A stretch of 64,000 nt of DNA from a virus: the IMG/VR virus record IMGVR_UViG_3300043449_002450, positions 112,182 to 176,181 of that record. One strand, given 5' to 3'. The notes under the pieces are model-generated. The model did not search any database and was not told where the DNA came from. It saw only the letters and a list, made by a program, of their open reading frames with translations. The translations under genes were made by a program, and so were the position numbers. Shown in pieces: positions 24,290-32,211 of this stretch; the stretch's first letter is position 1; each line of letters begins with the position of its first letter.

Positions 24290-24598
24290 ATGAAAAGAAC
24301 AAAAAAAGAGCAAAAACTAATAGACCTGACGACAAGAAAGTCAATACACGTCAGCATGACGTCAGGGACACATTCACAGTTTAGAATAGCGTGTTTCAAG
24401 CATAAAGTTAGCATGCAAGAGGCAATCGAAGAGTTTGCCTCTCTTATCGCAAATGATAACCCAGATATGATTTCTGTCCTTGAAGAAATTGCGATGAGAA
24501 AACTTAATAAAGAACTGCGAAAGTTTGATAACAGCGACACAGATAGCATCTATGATATTTTAGAGCTTGAAAACCCACTTAAGGACAAAGGGCTGTGA
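24290..24598 (+). CDS. Ribbon-helix-helix-like DNA-binding protein
   Basis: A 102-aa protein. A basic N-terminal arm (MKRTKKEQK) precedes a strand (SIHVSMTSG) and two helices (HSQFRIACFKHKVS, then MQEAIEEFASLIA), which is the MetJ/Arc/ParD-type ribbon-helix-helix pattern. It would bind DNA as a dimer and could act as a phage transcription regulator. The C-terminal helix is acidic. Its stop overlaps the next start (TGATG). The fold assignment rests on pattern only. Confidence 0.58.
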   Translation: MKRTKKEQKLIDLTTRKSIHVSMTSGTHSQFRIACFKHKVSMQEAIEEFASLIANDNPDMISVLEEIAMRKLNKELRKFDNSDTDSIYDILELENPLKDKGL

Positions 24599-24864
24599 TG
24601 AAACTAATTGGCAGTTACTTAAATAACCTCTTAGAGCTTGATGAGATCAAACAGAACAACGAGCTCATGGCTGAGAGAGTCTCTGCTTTAGAAAAGAAAG
24701 TAGCTGATCTGGAAAAAATAAACGAAGATCTATCACGCTCCGTTGCAGCTATAGCAATAATTCAAGCTAATTTATTAAAAGAACTTCAAAACTTGTTCAG
24801 TAGCGCGAAGAAAACAACGCCTCGCATTTTTGCTCAACGTAAAACGGATGATTATACTAATTGA
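24598..24864 (+). CDS. Coiled-coil hypothetical protein
   Basis: An 88-aa protein with a long heptad-patterned coiled coil (about residues 15-70; for example AERVSALEKKVADLEK) and a basic C-terminal tail. It has no enzyme motif. It overlaps the RHH gene by one base and may be an oligomerisation partner or a small structural or scaffold protein. TATACT at 24851-24856 and the GATAGTTAG motif just downstream of it may start the next transcript. Confidence 0.55.
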   Translation: MKLIGSYLNNLLELDEIKQNNELMAERVSALEKKVADLEKINEDLSRSVAAIAIIQANLLKELQNLFSSAKKTTPRIFAQRKTDDYTN

Positions 24865-24874
24865 TACTTAGAAC

Positions 24875-24883
24875 GATAGTTAG
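24875..24883 (+). promoter_or_regulatory. GATAGTTAG motif, candidate late-promoter element
   Basis: GATAGTTAG lies 17 nt upstream of ATG 24901. Identical or near-identical motifs lie at 27670, 50612, 57819 and 62389, mostly upstream of genes with the shared N-terminal peptide. A late-promoter role is inferred from this recurrence only. Confidence 0.4.
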
Positions 24884-24900
24884 CTTAGAAGGACGACGAC

Positions 24901-27003
24901 ATGAATGTCATTGTGAAGAAGCACGCACTGCAACAGCTTATAAGCACTCTTGCCGAAGAGAGAAGCTTTCACTCAAGACGCTATGACCAGATCGCAGGAG
25001 ACGACAAGCCGGTCCTGCCTGATGCTCAAATGGCGTCACAGTTAAGCACAGAACAGGTTCCAGTCGCAGATCCTGACTTCTTGCCAGTCAACAAACAACA
25101 GCTCAAGAAAGCAGCTACACAGATCGCTGACAATGTGCCACCCGAGAAGATACAGAAATACTATAGCGGTCTCAAGAAGCTCTTAAGAAAGACAGCAGAG
25201 AATGATACACCCGTCTTAGCTGAGAACGATCTTGTAGAGTTGCTTCGTAAATCATTGGCAGAGGCTCGTGGTGAAGGACGCGGTCTTGAAAAATCAGATC
25301 AGGAGCTTGCATCACAGCTGGCAGCAGCATCAGCAGCTTCTGCACTACAAACAAACATTGATCTTGCAACTCAATCAGCAGAGCAGTCAGGACCTGAGGC
25401 GATTGGGGATTTAAAGAGCACTCTTGTTGGCACCATAAATCGGCTGGTCGATGAATATGAGAAGAAGAAGAATGACGGCGAGCATTTTCCCGACGAGAGC
25501 GGATATGCAGAACTCGTTGCAGATCTTGCCAAGCCAGAATCTTACACAGTCAACAAGAGCAGTAACGAATTGACAATCAGAGCAGGCGGCGCGTCCTTCA
25601 AGGACCGTTTTAATTTGGCTTCGCTTAATCCTAACATCACGCCAAAAGTGATTGCAAGAGCTGCGAAAGAGGTAGCTAACGAGACCATTGGTGACATTGT
25701 TGGGAGCCGCGCTACTAGCAGGTTCCTTGGCGATCCTAACGCGCCTTTCAATCGCCCACGGCAGCGTTACGGCGAGCTTGGCATGATCGCGAAGGACGTC
25801 GCGCGCGGTGCTTTCGCACAGCTCGGTGACGCGTTACCCGATAAGAGCGCGCTTTCTGAGGACCAGATTGATGACTTCATCCGTGTCTTCACAGATTTCG
25901 TAACAACGCAGCTTGGCGACGGCAATAAGCAGTTCACCTATAACGTCCAAGAAGATCCAAACAGCGTGAACGTCGAGCCAATATCTGTCACTATAACACT
26001 CGATGTCCCAGACTCATCATCACTTCCCGCCACAGTTCGCCAGTTTACTAAGACATCACAGTCACTGTCAGGTGTCAAAGCTAGCGACCCTGCCCAGACA
26101 ATGGATAAGCTTAAGGCTATGATCGTGTCTGAGATCGAAGCGGTGCGTGCTGATATTCTTGCAAAAGCAGATGAGACGCTTGCCAAGCGCAAGGTCAAGT
26201 CATTCAAGCCCTCTGGTGAAGGCAGAAACTTTGCCAGCGACATTCTGCGCAGGTTTGGTGGAACGCGTCGTGACGCCCCGGCAGAGCGAGTGAGAGCCGC
26301 AGCTCAAGAGCTAGGAAAGGAGCTTGGCACCGATCCTATGAATACGCTGACAAGCTTGGACGTTCTTGATCCTCGCGCGCTTGATCTACGTGAAAACCTA
26401 CTTGGCCAGTTCACGCCTACCTTGTCTGACATTGTTGATGAAGCTTCCAAGATGTTTGAAGATTCTCAATTTGTCTTTGAAGCTACCATGGCAGACATTG
26501 ATGACTCAATACAAACCAAGGGTGGCGACGTCTGGGATATTGTTTACGATCTCTTCAAGGACACCCTTAAGGAATTTGGTGAGAAGCCTGAGAAAGGCTT
26601 GCCGCCCGTGGACTTCTTTAAGACATACCAGCGAATCATCTCTAACCCGAAGTTTAGGGAATACGTTGTCGCCCGCGGCGGCGGCACAGCCCGATCAGAC
26701 ATGTTCGAGAGGTCAGGAAAATACTTCTTTGACTCCGACACAACGTTCGTGGGCAATCTAATGTTGATTAGGAAGTATCTTCTTGCAACAGGCCGCGGCA
26801 AGGACGCTGCTGAACTCATCTACGATGAGGATAGCAATGAATATCCAGTTGTTACTGCATTCGGTGAATTCGTCGGTAGTAACATAGTTTCAGGAGAGAA
26901 GGATTACGATGACATGGTCAAGAAAATCGTGAAGCTCATCGAGTCTAAGCATCCTGAGTTTGTCCGTGCTGCCAAGCCAAAGAAGGAAAAGAAGGAGAAG
27001 TAA
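24901..27003 (+). CDS. Large virion-type protein with targeting N-terminus
   Basis: A 700-aa protein that I cannot assign to a family. The N-terminus (MNVIVKKHALQQLISTLAEE) is an amphipathic helix ending in L-A-E at residues 17-19, then a helical, Gln/Ala-rich region to about residue 170. The middle (170-430) has mixed strand and helix segments, and the C-terminal third is helical with a Lys-rich end (KPKKEKKEK). No nuclease, protease or transferase motif is evident. An AAGGACGACGAC sequence before the ATG is a weak ribosome-binding site. It is one of four very large cargo-like proteins. Confidence 0.72.
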   Translation: MNVIVKKHALQQLISTLAEERSFHSRRYDQIAGDDKPVLPDAQMASQLSTEQVPVADPDFLPVNKQQLKKAATQIADNVPPEKIQKYYSGLKKLLRKTAENDTPVLAENDLVELLRKSLAEARGEGRGLEKSDQELASQLAAASAASALQTNIDLATQSAEQSGPEAIGDLKSTLVGTINRLVDEYEKKKNDGEHFPDESGYAELVADLAKPESYTVNKSSNELTIRAGGASFKDRFNLASLNPNITPKVIARAAKEVANETIGDIVGSRATSRFLGDPNAPFNRPRQRYGELGMIAKDVARGAFAQLGDALPDKSALSEDQIDDFIRVFTDFVTTQLGDGNKQFTYNVQEDPNSVNVEPISVTITLDVPDSSSLPATVRQFTKTSQSLSGVKASDPAQTMDKLKAMIVSEIEAVRADILAKADETLAKRKVKSFKPSGEGRNFASDILRRFGGTRRDAPAERVRAAAQELGKELGTDPMNTLTSLDVLDPRALDLRENLLGQFTPTLSDIVDEASKMFEDSQFVFEATMADIDDSIQTKGGDVWDIVYDLFKDTLKEFGEKPEKGLPPVDFFKTYQRIISNPKFREYVVARGGGTARSDMFERSGKYFFDSDTTFVGNLMLIRKYLLATGRGKDAAELIYDEDSNEYPVVTAFGEFVGSNIVSGEKDYDDMVKKIVKLIESKHPEFVRAAKPKKEKKEK

Positions 27004-27006
27004 GAA

Positions 27007-27354
27007 GTGTCTCTCTACTTTCTAGACAAGACTATGAGGAGGCCCAACGGTTCTCTAAATGAGAATTTTGATCTTCCCATAAGAGTAAAGAAAGAATCTT
27101 GGGAACACCTCACAAATCCACGTCGAATCGGTAAAAACTATGCATTCGACAACGCACAACAAATTAGATACTTCATAAGCTCAATTTTTGAGCAGCTTGA
27201 CATCGATAGACATCCTGTCAAGATCACAATTGATGATCATGATGTTAGCGTTGAACTTTACACAAAGATCATAGATGATGTTACCGAAGTGGACCTTGAA
27301 ATGGCACGTGCACTTGACGAGATCTACGAAGAATCTTCTCTTATAGTGAGTTAA
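27007..27354 (+). CDS. Pterin-4a-carbinolamine dehydratase-like protein
   Basis: A 115-aa protein whose C-terminal 80 residues follow the PCD/DCoH pattern. A Trp-containing start and an F-x-F-like strand (KNYAFDNAQQ) lead to a helix (RYFISSIFEQLDI), the histidine motif RHPVKITID (HHP in active enzymes), and VELYTKIIDDVTEVDLEMARALDEI (compare T-H-x3-G-V-T-x2-D). One active-site His is replaced (RHP), and the T-H of the second motif is Y-T, so catalysis is doubtful. Phages of the T4 group often carry such a protein, role unknown. The start is GTG, 3 nt after the preceding stop. Confidence 0.58.
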   Translation: MSLYFLDKTMRRPNGSLNENFDLPIRVKKESWEHLTNPRRIGKNYAFDNAQQIRYFISSIFEQLDIDRHPVKITIDDHDVSVELYTKIIDDVTEVDLEMARALDEIYEESSLIVS

Positions 27355-27355
27355 A

Positions 27356-27670
27356 ATGAGCCTCTTGATTAGTGATTCGCTTGTTGGTCTTGTAGATGAA
27401 GAAACGCTTATGGGAGGATTTGACTTCTTGGGCGAGGTCACCATAGATGGGAGCAAGTATAGAATAGACGCATTTGTAGCGGACCAGAAGACCATACGGT
27501 TCTACGCGGTCGCGCCGCACGAGATTGCATTGAAATTGTTAGACCTTAAAGCGGGCAATACAGTTAAAATGTCGTTAGGTGATGTCTTCGAAGCTGAGGG
27601 CAAAATTATACAAATCGGGTGGGATGACACACCTCGAGGCGGTCGTGTAATATTGTGCATGGCAAGGTAG
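27356..27670 (+). CDS. Hypothetical beta-rich protein
   Basis: A 104-aa protein of alternating strands (EVTIDGSKYRIDAFV, KTIRFYAVA, GGRVILCMA) that could form a small barrel. I do not recognise it. It is adjacent to the PCD-like gene with 1 nt between stop and start. The following stop codon runs straight into the GATAGTTAG motif that precedes the next small gene. Confidence 0.62.
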   Translation: MSLLISDSLVGLVDEETLMGGFDFLGEVTIDGSKYRIDAFVADQKTIRFYAVAPHEIALKLLDLKAGNTVKMSLGDVFEAEGKIIQIGWDDTPRGGRVILCMAR

Positions 27671-27678
27671 ATAGTTAG
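27670..27678 (+). promoter_or_regulatory. GATAGTTAG motif, candidate late-promoter element
   Basis: This is the same 9-mer as at 24875. It lies 15 nt before ATG 27694. Confidence 0.4.
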
Positions 27679-27693
27679 CAACAGAGGCACGCG

Positions 27694-27867
27694 ATGGAAA
27701 AGTTCACATTTGACAAATTTATTGACGATATCTGCAAGCGCGAGGAAGACACACGTAGACAGCTTGAAGAGCATGCTCAGGGTCAGGAAGAGCACCCACA
27801 GAGAATCTATAATCGGCTGTATCGTGAGCACCAGCAAAATAGAATCGTGTATAGGAGGCCAGAGTGA
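27694..27867 (+). CDS. Small acidic/basic hypothetical protein (57 aa)
   Basis: A 57-aa reading frame with ATG 27694 and a stop that overlaps the GTG of the next gene (GTGA). It is highly charged and helical (for example REEDTRRQLEEHAQ), with Tyr/Arg near the end (IVYRRPE). The tight overlap and full use of the interval between flanking genes argue that it is real. The function is unknown. Confidence 0.6.
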   Translation: MEKFTFDKFIDDICKREEDTRRQLEEHAQGQEEHPQRIYNRLYREHQQNRIVYRRPE

Positions 27868-28538
27868 GCACGGTCAAGATTAAGACTGCAGCAGGCCTTG
27901 AGAAGTTCCTGCGCATTCTTGCTGAAGAGAGTGTGTCAATGGCGCAGGCAGAGCCACGCTCACAAGAGCCTGCACGCCAGCGTGACATCATCAAGAGGAT
28001 GAAGCAGGATAAGCTATCATTGAGCGAGGAAGATCCTGAGCGTGCAGCTCCCGAAGCACCTGCTGATAGCGAACCTCCACCGGCTCCCGATAAGCCAGCA
28101 GCTCAAACACCCAAAGATGTTGAGCCTAGTGAGATCAATCCCACTCTTGACGCAATCATAAGGGCAATCAAAGAGATACGCAGCGGATTTGGCGCTGATG
28201 ACAGCGCCATAGAGCAAGAGCTGAGCAATTACTTTGATAGGCTTGATGAGGCTGAAAAAGTGACAATGATTGTGTTGATGAGAAGTGTGGGTGACATAAT
28301 GCGCAGAGAAGCAACGGGAGCCACTGCACCTGAGCCCGCCCAATACAATGTTGTCATGTCTATGAAGTCAGCAGAAAAAGCGACACCCGCCCCTGCTGAG
28401 GCACCACAGACTGCTAGTGAGCCACCACAGGCAGCTGGGAGTGGTGAGGATACAACACCGCCCATCAAGGTCGGAGAACCCGTATCTGAAGCATATAGAC
28501 GCCGGATTAAGGATTTACTCAGCAGAAATAAGTCATAG
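27864..28538 (+). CDS. Virion-type protein with targeting N-terminus
   Basis: A 224-aa protein of unknown function. It begins with GTG overlapping the previous stop. The first 22 residues (MSTVKIKTAAGLEKFLRILA followed by EE) give L-A-E at 19-21. A Pro/Ala/Glu-rich linker (about 60-90), a helical domain (95-150, with FDRLDEAEKVTMIVLMRSVG), a second Pro/Ala-rich linker and a basic end follow. The architecture matches other cargo-like genes in this block. Confidence 0.65.
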   Translation: MSTVKIKTAAGLEKFLRILAEESVSMAQAEPRSQEPARQRDIIKRMKQDKLSLSEEDPERAAPEAPADSEPPPAPDKPAAQTPKDVEPSEINPTLDAIIRAIKEIRSGFGADDSAIEQELSNYFDRLDEAEKVTMIVLMRSVGDIMRREATGATAPEPAQYNVVMSMKSAEKATPAPAEAPQTASEPPQAAGSGEDTTPPIKVGEPVSEAYRRRIKDLLSRNKS

Positions 28539-28547
28539 ATTCTCTTT

Positions 28548-28754
28548 ATGAGAAAGATCACTGTTCAAAAAGATGATATGACTTATGAGATAGATGTGTC
28601 ACCTGCTCTTATAGGGCAGGTTTCAAATCGTTTGATGTTGCCTGCAGATGCTATCTCAGATCAAGATATCGTTAAATTCGTTGTTGATGCTGCTACACAG
28701 GCGTTCGATCGCGCCGCTGTTGAATACTTAAGATCTGATGGCAAAGATACCTGA
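28548..28754 (+). CDS. Hypothetical protein
   Basis: A 68-aa protein without recognised motifs. A strand-like N-terminus (KITVQKDDMTYEIDV) is followed by two helices. It overlaps the next gene by 17 nt. It lies in a run of short genes between two cargo-like proteins, so a virion or assembly role is possible but unproven. Confidence 0.58.
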   Translation: MRKITVQKDDMTYEIDVSPALIGQVSNRLMLPADAISDQDIVKFVVDAATQAFDRAAVEYLRSDGKDT

Positions 28755-28953
28755 AAATTATGGGACGTTAAAATACTTGCACGAGCTTGATGAGATACTG
28801 AACGACCTAGATGGCGTCAGAAGTCATCTAGGTCGTCTTGAACGCAAGGAAAGGTTCACAATTTCACGCGCGATGGAGAGCCTCCGCTACCTTAGACGCA
28901 AGGCATCGCGCCACGGTCTCAAGGTCGGTCTCCTTGAGGAGGAAGACTTATGA
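28738..28953 (+). CDS. Hypothetical helical protein
   Basis: A 71-aa helical, highly charged protein (LERKERFTISRAMESLRYL in the middle, acidic end LLEEEDL). It overlaps its neighbours at both ends (17 and 4 nt), typical of translationally coupled phage genes. I cannot assign a function. Confidence 0.6.
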   Translation: MAKIPENYGTLKYLHELDEILNDLDGVRSHLGRLERKERFTISRAMESLRYLRRKASRHGLKVGLLEEEDL

Positions 28954-29837
28954 ATGCTTTGAGAACATACGTCCGCGCCGTCCTCTCTGAGGCCGTAGGT
29001 CAGGTCACATACCAGCGGACCGATATAGGCAGAGCAGCGGATAAATTCAGCGGTGCCGATGAACTCAACCCTGGCGGATCAGTTCTGGCGAGCGCTGTCA
29101 AGGGCATGGCCACGCTTGGCACAGCCGCTAAAGTCATGTCTAGGACAAAGTCAGGCAAAGTTGCTGCAGGCTGGAATGCAACAAAAGGCTCTAGAAAAAA
29201 TGTTCTCTCTGCTGTTGGCGCGTTGGGTGTTGTTGGATACGCTGTAAGTCAAGATTTTGCTTCTAAAAGAAGTAATGCAGACGCAAAAGATGATGATGAT
29301 GAGCGCTTAAGAGCGCAGATGGCTCAATTCCACGAGAAGCTGATAGCATCGCTGGATGCAACCCAGACACAAATGCTTGAAAGTTTCAGGACGCCCGAGG
29401 TTAGATCTGCAAGCTCTGATCAAATGACACCTGATAAGGCCAAGGCGCTCTTGACGAATTTTAAAGCCAACTACACAAAATATGTCGGCGACTACACTCG
29501 AAAAGGATCCGTGCCCTTAAACAATCGATATGCAGATGTTTTCATGGGGTCCACCGAGACAGGATCAGCCAAGGGTAGACTAGAAAGTATCATCAAAGAT
29601 ACGGCAGCCAACACGAAAGAGTTTGATGAAGCAGGACTCAGATACTACGCGTCTTGCGTCATGCAGATATATGAGGCACAGCTAATTGTTGCTGCGATGA
29701 CCGAAGACCTCGCTGTCATTCCTGATGAGATTACAGACAAGAAGACGTTCCAGGCAGCGTCGGATCAATTCAAGACAAGAATTGATAGCACAAAAGCGCT
29801 TAAGGAGGCGCTTGACGTTACTAGCGGAATGGAATAA
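28950..29837 (+). CDS. Virion-type protein with targeting N-terminus
   Basis: A 295-aa protein that starts MNALRTYVRAVLSE, with L-S-E at 12-14. Residues 35-100 are glycine- and alanine-rich and include a hydrophobic segment (LSAVGALGVVGYAVS) that may insert in or cross a membrane. The rest is helical. A membrane-active segment in a protein predicted to be packaged is compatible with a role in genome delivery, but no homologue comes to mind. It starts with an ATGA overlap. Confidence 0.66.
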   Translation: MNALRTYVRAVLSEAVGQVTYQRTDIGRAADKFSGADELNPGGSVLASAVKGMATLGTAAKVMSRTKSGKVAAGWNATKGSRKNVLSAVGALGVVGYAVSQDFASKRSNADAKDDDDERLRAQMAQFHEKLIASLDATQTQMLESFRTPEVRSASSDQMTPDKAKALLTNFKANYTKYVGDYTRKGSVPLNNRYADVFMGSTETGSAKGRLESIIKDTAANTKEFDEAGLRYYASCVMQIYEAQLIVAAMTEDLAVIPDEITDKKTFQAASDQFKTRIDSTKALKEALDVTSGME

Positions 29838-29890
29838 CGTTTTAACGTGCATCCCGCGCTGTCTAAGATCGCTTAAAGCACGGAGTTTCT

Positions 29891-30226
29891 ATGTCTTGGT
29901 TTCCAGAGATCATGTATGAGGAGGAGGATAATGGTGTTTCCTCTAAGATACCTTTTATTGCCGTTCCAGCTGACCAGGAGATGCCTAAGTTCCTGTTTAT
30001 CTTTGAGAGCAGAGAGACAGGTGAGTTCGAGCCGGGCCCAGAGGGTGAGGATCTACCCGTCGTGCAGCTAGATCTACATCAGTATGCTGATATGACACGC
30101 TTGAAGGCGGGACTCGATGCAGAGACCTTTGACAAGGTGAGAGGTGTTCTCGGCCTAGAGCCTTTAGGCACGGCTGCTTCTAAAGGCGCAAAAATAACGC
30201 AGAACATCAGAAAAAATCTGAGCTGA
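29891..30226 (+). CDS. Hypothetical protein
   Basis: A 111-aa protein beginning MSWFPEIMYEEED. It is beta-rich in the middle (KFLFIFESRETGEF), with a helical C-terminus. Short proteins with this opening seem familiar from marine T4-like phages, but I cannot name a function. The ATG is preceded by GGAG. About 50 nt of AT-rich DNA separate it from the preceding cargo-like gene. Confidence 0.6.
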   Translation: MSWFPEIMYEEEDNGVSSKIPFIAVPADQEMPKFLFIFESRETGEFEPGPEGEDLPVVQLDLHQYADMTRLKAGLDAETFDKVRGVLGLEPLGTAASKGAKITQNIRKNLS

Positions 30227-30257
30227 CGTATAGTTAAATTTGACGCAGGAGTTTAAA

Positions 30258-30776
30258 ATGCGCTTTGATGTTAATCGTATCTGTGAGCTCGCCGGCATTG
30301 GAGCAGCATCCGGTGGTCTAATGAATGAGGCAGTAACTGCCGCACCCCCAGCAACTGCCAAGCCTGCACCAGGTGCCAAGCCTGCACCAGGTGCCAAGCC
30401 CGCCCCGGCTCCCACAGCCACAACCAAGCCACCAGGTCAGGCGCCTAAGCCAGCTGCTGAGGGTGATGAACATGACGAAGGCTACCATCTTGATGAGATG
30501 GGCTATGAGGAAGGCGACTACCACATGGAAGAGATGAGCATCGATGACGGCGATGTCTATGAGATCGATGAATATGCTCTCATGGAGGCGCTCGTTGGCA
30601 TGCGTCAGCGTCGCCTTGAGGAGTCACAGGTCCGTGACACAGTTCGTGATGAGATTCGTCGCGCGCTCAGCGACCGAAGCGGTTCTTGGATTTACGGTGC
30701 CAATAAGCCCACCAACAGCAAGGCTGGCCAGATCGCTCGTGGCGGATTTGGAATTGGATTTGGTTTCCGTCGCTAA
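30258..30776 (+). CDS. Virion-type protein with PGAKPA tandem repeat
   Basis: A 172-aa protein. The first 25 residues (MRFDVNRICELAGI, then GLMNEA) resemble the shared targeting peptide only loosely, with N-E at residue 24. Residues 30-65 contain a Pro/Ala/Gly/Lys linker with an exact tandem PGAKPA repeat, mirrored by a direct repeat in the DNA near 30366-30400. An acidic Tyr/Asp/Glu region follows, then a Gly/Arg-rich end (GGFGIGFGFRR). ATG 30258 is preferred because GCAGGAG precedes it. ATAGTTA at 30230 is a possible promoter element. A terminator follows. Confidence 0.62.
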   Translation: MRFDVNRICELAGIGAASGGLMNEAVTAAPPATAKPAPGAKPAPGAKPAPAPTATTKPPGQAPKPAAEGDEHDEGYHLDEMGYEEGDYHMEEMSIDDGDVYEIDEYALMEALVGMRQRRLEESQVRDTVRDEIRRALSDRSGSWIYGANKPTNSKAGQIARGGFGIGFGFRR

Positions 30777-30813
30777 TTAGATAAAACATAGATCATTAGA
30801 AGTTAAAAAACTG

Positions 30814-30851
30814 GCTCCGGTCCTCTATGATAAAGGGGACCGGAGCTTTTT
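30814..30851 (+). terminator. Intrinsic terminator at the end of the first cargo block
   Basis: A 10-bp GC-rich stem (30814-30823 with 30837-30846) is followed immediately by TTTTT. The next gene's ATG (30852) starts right at the end of the T-run, so it is likely transcribed from elsewhere or by read-through. Confidence 0.8.
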
Positions 30852-31181
30852 ATGACTTATGAAGTTGGCCAAATCGTGTATCTATTGAGCAATAATGACA
30901 TGAAGATCTTCCCAGTGCAGGTCGTAGAAGAGATCACTAGAAAGCGGATCGGAGGTGAAGATGTGACATATAAGATTGTCCTGCCCAATAAGGCACGAAC
31001 ACAAGCTGATCTTGAGAGCATGGATGCGACCCCTTTTACTTCGCCAGGTGAGCTTAGGACACACATGATTGAAAACGCGATACGCATGATTGACACCATG
31101 ATAGAGCGTGCCAATCGAATGAGTGTGCAAGCGTTCGAAACAGCTCAACCCGTGCAAGACGACGAGAGTGTGGTAGAATAG
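30852..31181 (+). CDS. Hypothetical protein with a small beta-barrel start
   Basis: A 109-aa protein. Its first 50 residues (EVGQIVYLLSNNDMKIFPVQ, then TYKIVLPNK) resemble SH3/KOW-type small barrels seen in several other short genes here (for example 48361, 52034). The C-terminal half is helical and acidic. The function is unknown. The gene begins directly at the T-run of the preceding terminator and has no ribosome-binding site of its own, an odd arrangement that suggests translation from anti-terminated transcripts. Confidence 0.6.
   Translation: MTYEVGQIVYLLSNNDMKIFPVQVVEEITRKRIGGEDVTYKIVLPNKARTQADLESMDATPFTSPGELRTHMIENAIRMIDTMIERANRMSVQAFETAQPVQDDESVVE
31171..31179 (+). promoter_or_regulatory. 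Extended -10 promoter (TGG-TAGAAT) before the second FEN gene
   Basis: TGGTAGAAT lies 16 nt upstream of ATG 31196, with a GAGGT ribosome-binding site between them. An identical TGGTAGAAT lies before the sigma gene (35139). No -35 is seen. Confidence 0.5.
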
Positions 31182-31195
31182 ACTAGAGGTAAAAA

Positions 31196-32002
31196 ATGAA
31201 GGTCGCGCTTCTAGATGGTTACAATCTCATGCATCGCTCACGCTTCGGTGTCAAGGGTGAGAACAGCACAGTGTTCACTTTCTTCCGCAGCTTGCGTCCG
31301 CTAATCGAGGCACTTTCACCCGACAAGGTGTATCTCGTCCTCGAGGGCGTGCCGGTCCACCGCCAGGCACTTGATTCAGAATATAAAGCTAATCGACGAA
31401 TCGAAGAAGGAACGAAACAGCATGAGGAGATGCTAGAGTTTCGTCGGCAGAAGAGGATCATCATTGACCTCCTCCAGCACTTTCCTATCACACTCGCTAA
31501 GCATCCTGAGCTTGAGTGCGACGATACCATTGCGTCTCTCTCTCGGGCACACGCCGCTGATGAGGTTACCATCGTCAGCACGGACACTGACTTCTACCAG
31601 CTCCTAGGCCAAGAAAATCTACGAATCTACAATCCTGTCCGTAAGGAGTATGTCGTGCCTGTCGAGTATGATTATCTCGCTTGGAAGGCTCTCCGCGGCG
31701 ACAAGACAGACAACGTTCCATCTGTTGCTGGCCTCACTGACAAGGCAGCTGAGAAGCTGCTTGCCAATCCTCAGAAGCTCGAATCATTCCTCAATGAGGG
31801 AAATAACCGAGCTGATTACGCACGCAATCTGGAGCTAATTGGGTTCAAGTATGTGGGCCCAGATGTCATTAATTATGTTGTTGGAAATCCTGACTGGGGA
31901 AAATTGCGCTCTCACCTAACAGGGCTCAAGTTCTTCTCCATGACCAACGACAAGGCATGGAAGAACTACACGGCGACCTTTGAGGCTATTTACTCCCGCT
32001 GA
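31196..32002 (+). CDS. Second 5'-3' exonuclease (Pol I / T5-type FEN domain)
   Basis: A 268-aa FEN-fold nuclease. The N-terminus VALLDGYNLMHRSRFG carries the first metal-binding Asp. LECDDTIASLSRA and IVSTDTDFYQLLG supply further acidic ligands, and GDKTDNVPSVAGLTDKAAEKL is the helix-hairpin-helix region. It differs from the FEN at 3015 and more resembles the Pol I small-fragment type. Having two suggests separate roles, such as primer removal and DNA repair or host DNA degradation. It is transcribed from an extended -10 promoter. Confidence 0.84.
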   Translation: MKVALLDGYNLMHRSRFGVKGENSTVFTFFRSLRPLIEALSPDKVYLVLEGVPVHRQALDSEYKANRRIEEGTKQHEEMLEFRRQKRIIIDLLQHFPITLAKHPELECDDTIASLSRAHAADEVTIVSTDTDFYQLLGQENLRIYNPVRKEYVVPVEYDYLAWKALRGDKTDNVPSVAGLTDKAAEKLLANPQKLESFLNEGNNRADYARNLELIGFKYVGPDVINYVVGNPDWGKLRSHLTGLKFFSMTNDKAWKNYTATFEAIYSR

Positions 32003-32010
32003 CGCGTGTT

Positions 32011-32016
32011 TATGAT
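32011..32016 (+). promoter_or_regulatory. -10 box of a likely leaderless promoter (groEL operon)
   Basis: TATGAT lies exactly 6 nt (GTGCTC) before ATG 32023. No Shine-Dalgarno sequence is present. The layout is the same as at 14451. Confidence 0.5.
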
Positions 32017-32035
32017 GTGCTCATGGAAGCACATC
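32014..32035 (+). repeat. Hairpin with the start codon in its loop
   Basis: GATGTGCT (32014-32021) pairs perfectly with AGCACATC (32028-32035). The 6-nt loop CATGGA exposes the ATG at 32023. It would form only in transcripts that start upstream of the local promoter. Confidence 0.5.
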
Positions 32036-32211
32036 TTACAGACAATCAACAACAACAGCTCCGGCAGCGCGGTGTCATCGCACATGATGAGATCGCGATC
32101 CGAATGGGCGATCTTGTGATCGCAGAGAACGTCGTCACCCGTAACCGGCGCGTGATCGAGGCGGCACAACTTTCTGAGGACATGCGTCCCCGCCGCGTCC
32201 TGAGGGATTAA
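32023..32211 (+). CDS. Hypothetical protein preceding GroEL
   Basis: A 62-aa protein with a Gln-rich helix (DNQQQQLRQRG) and a compact second half (IRMGDLVIAENVVTRNRRVI). It is not GroES: it is too short and lacks the mobile-loop and roof motifs. It sits directly before groEL with no gap (stop TAA 32209-32211, ATG 32212) and is the promoter-proximal gene of that unit. Function is unknown. Confidence 0.6.
   Translation: MEAHLTDNQQQQLRQRGVIAHDEIAIRMGDLVIAENVVTRNRRVIEAAQLSEDMRPRRVLRD

Noticed and set aside
32023-32211. GroES co-chaperonin upstream of GroEL
   Set aside because: At 62 aa it is too short and lacks GroES motifs. Only the position suggested it.
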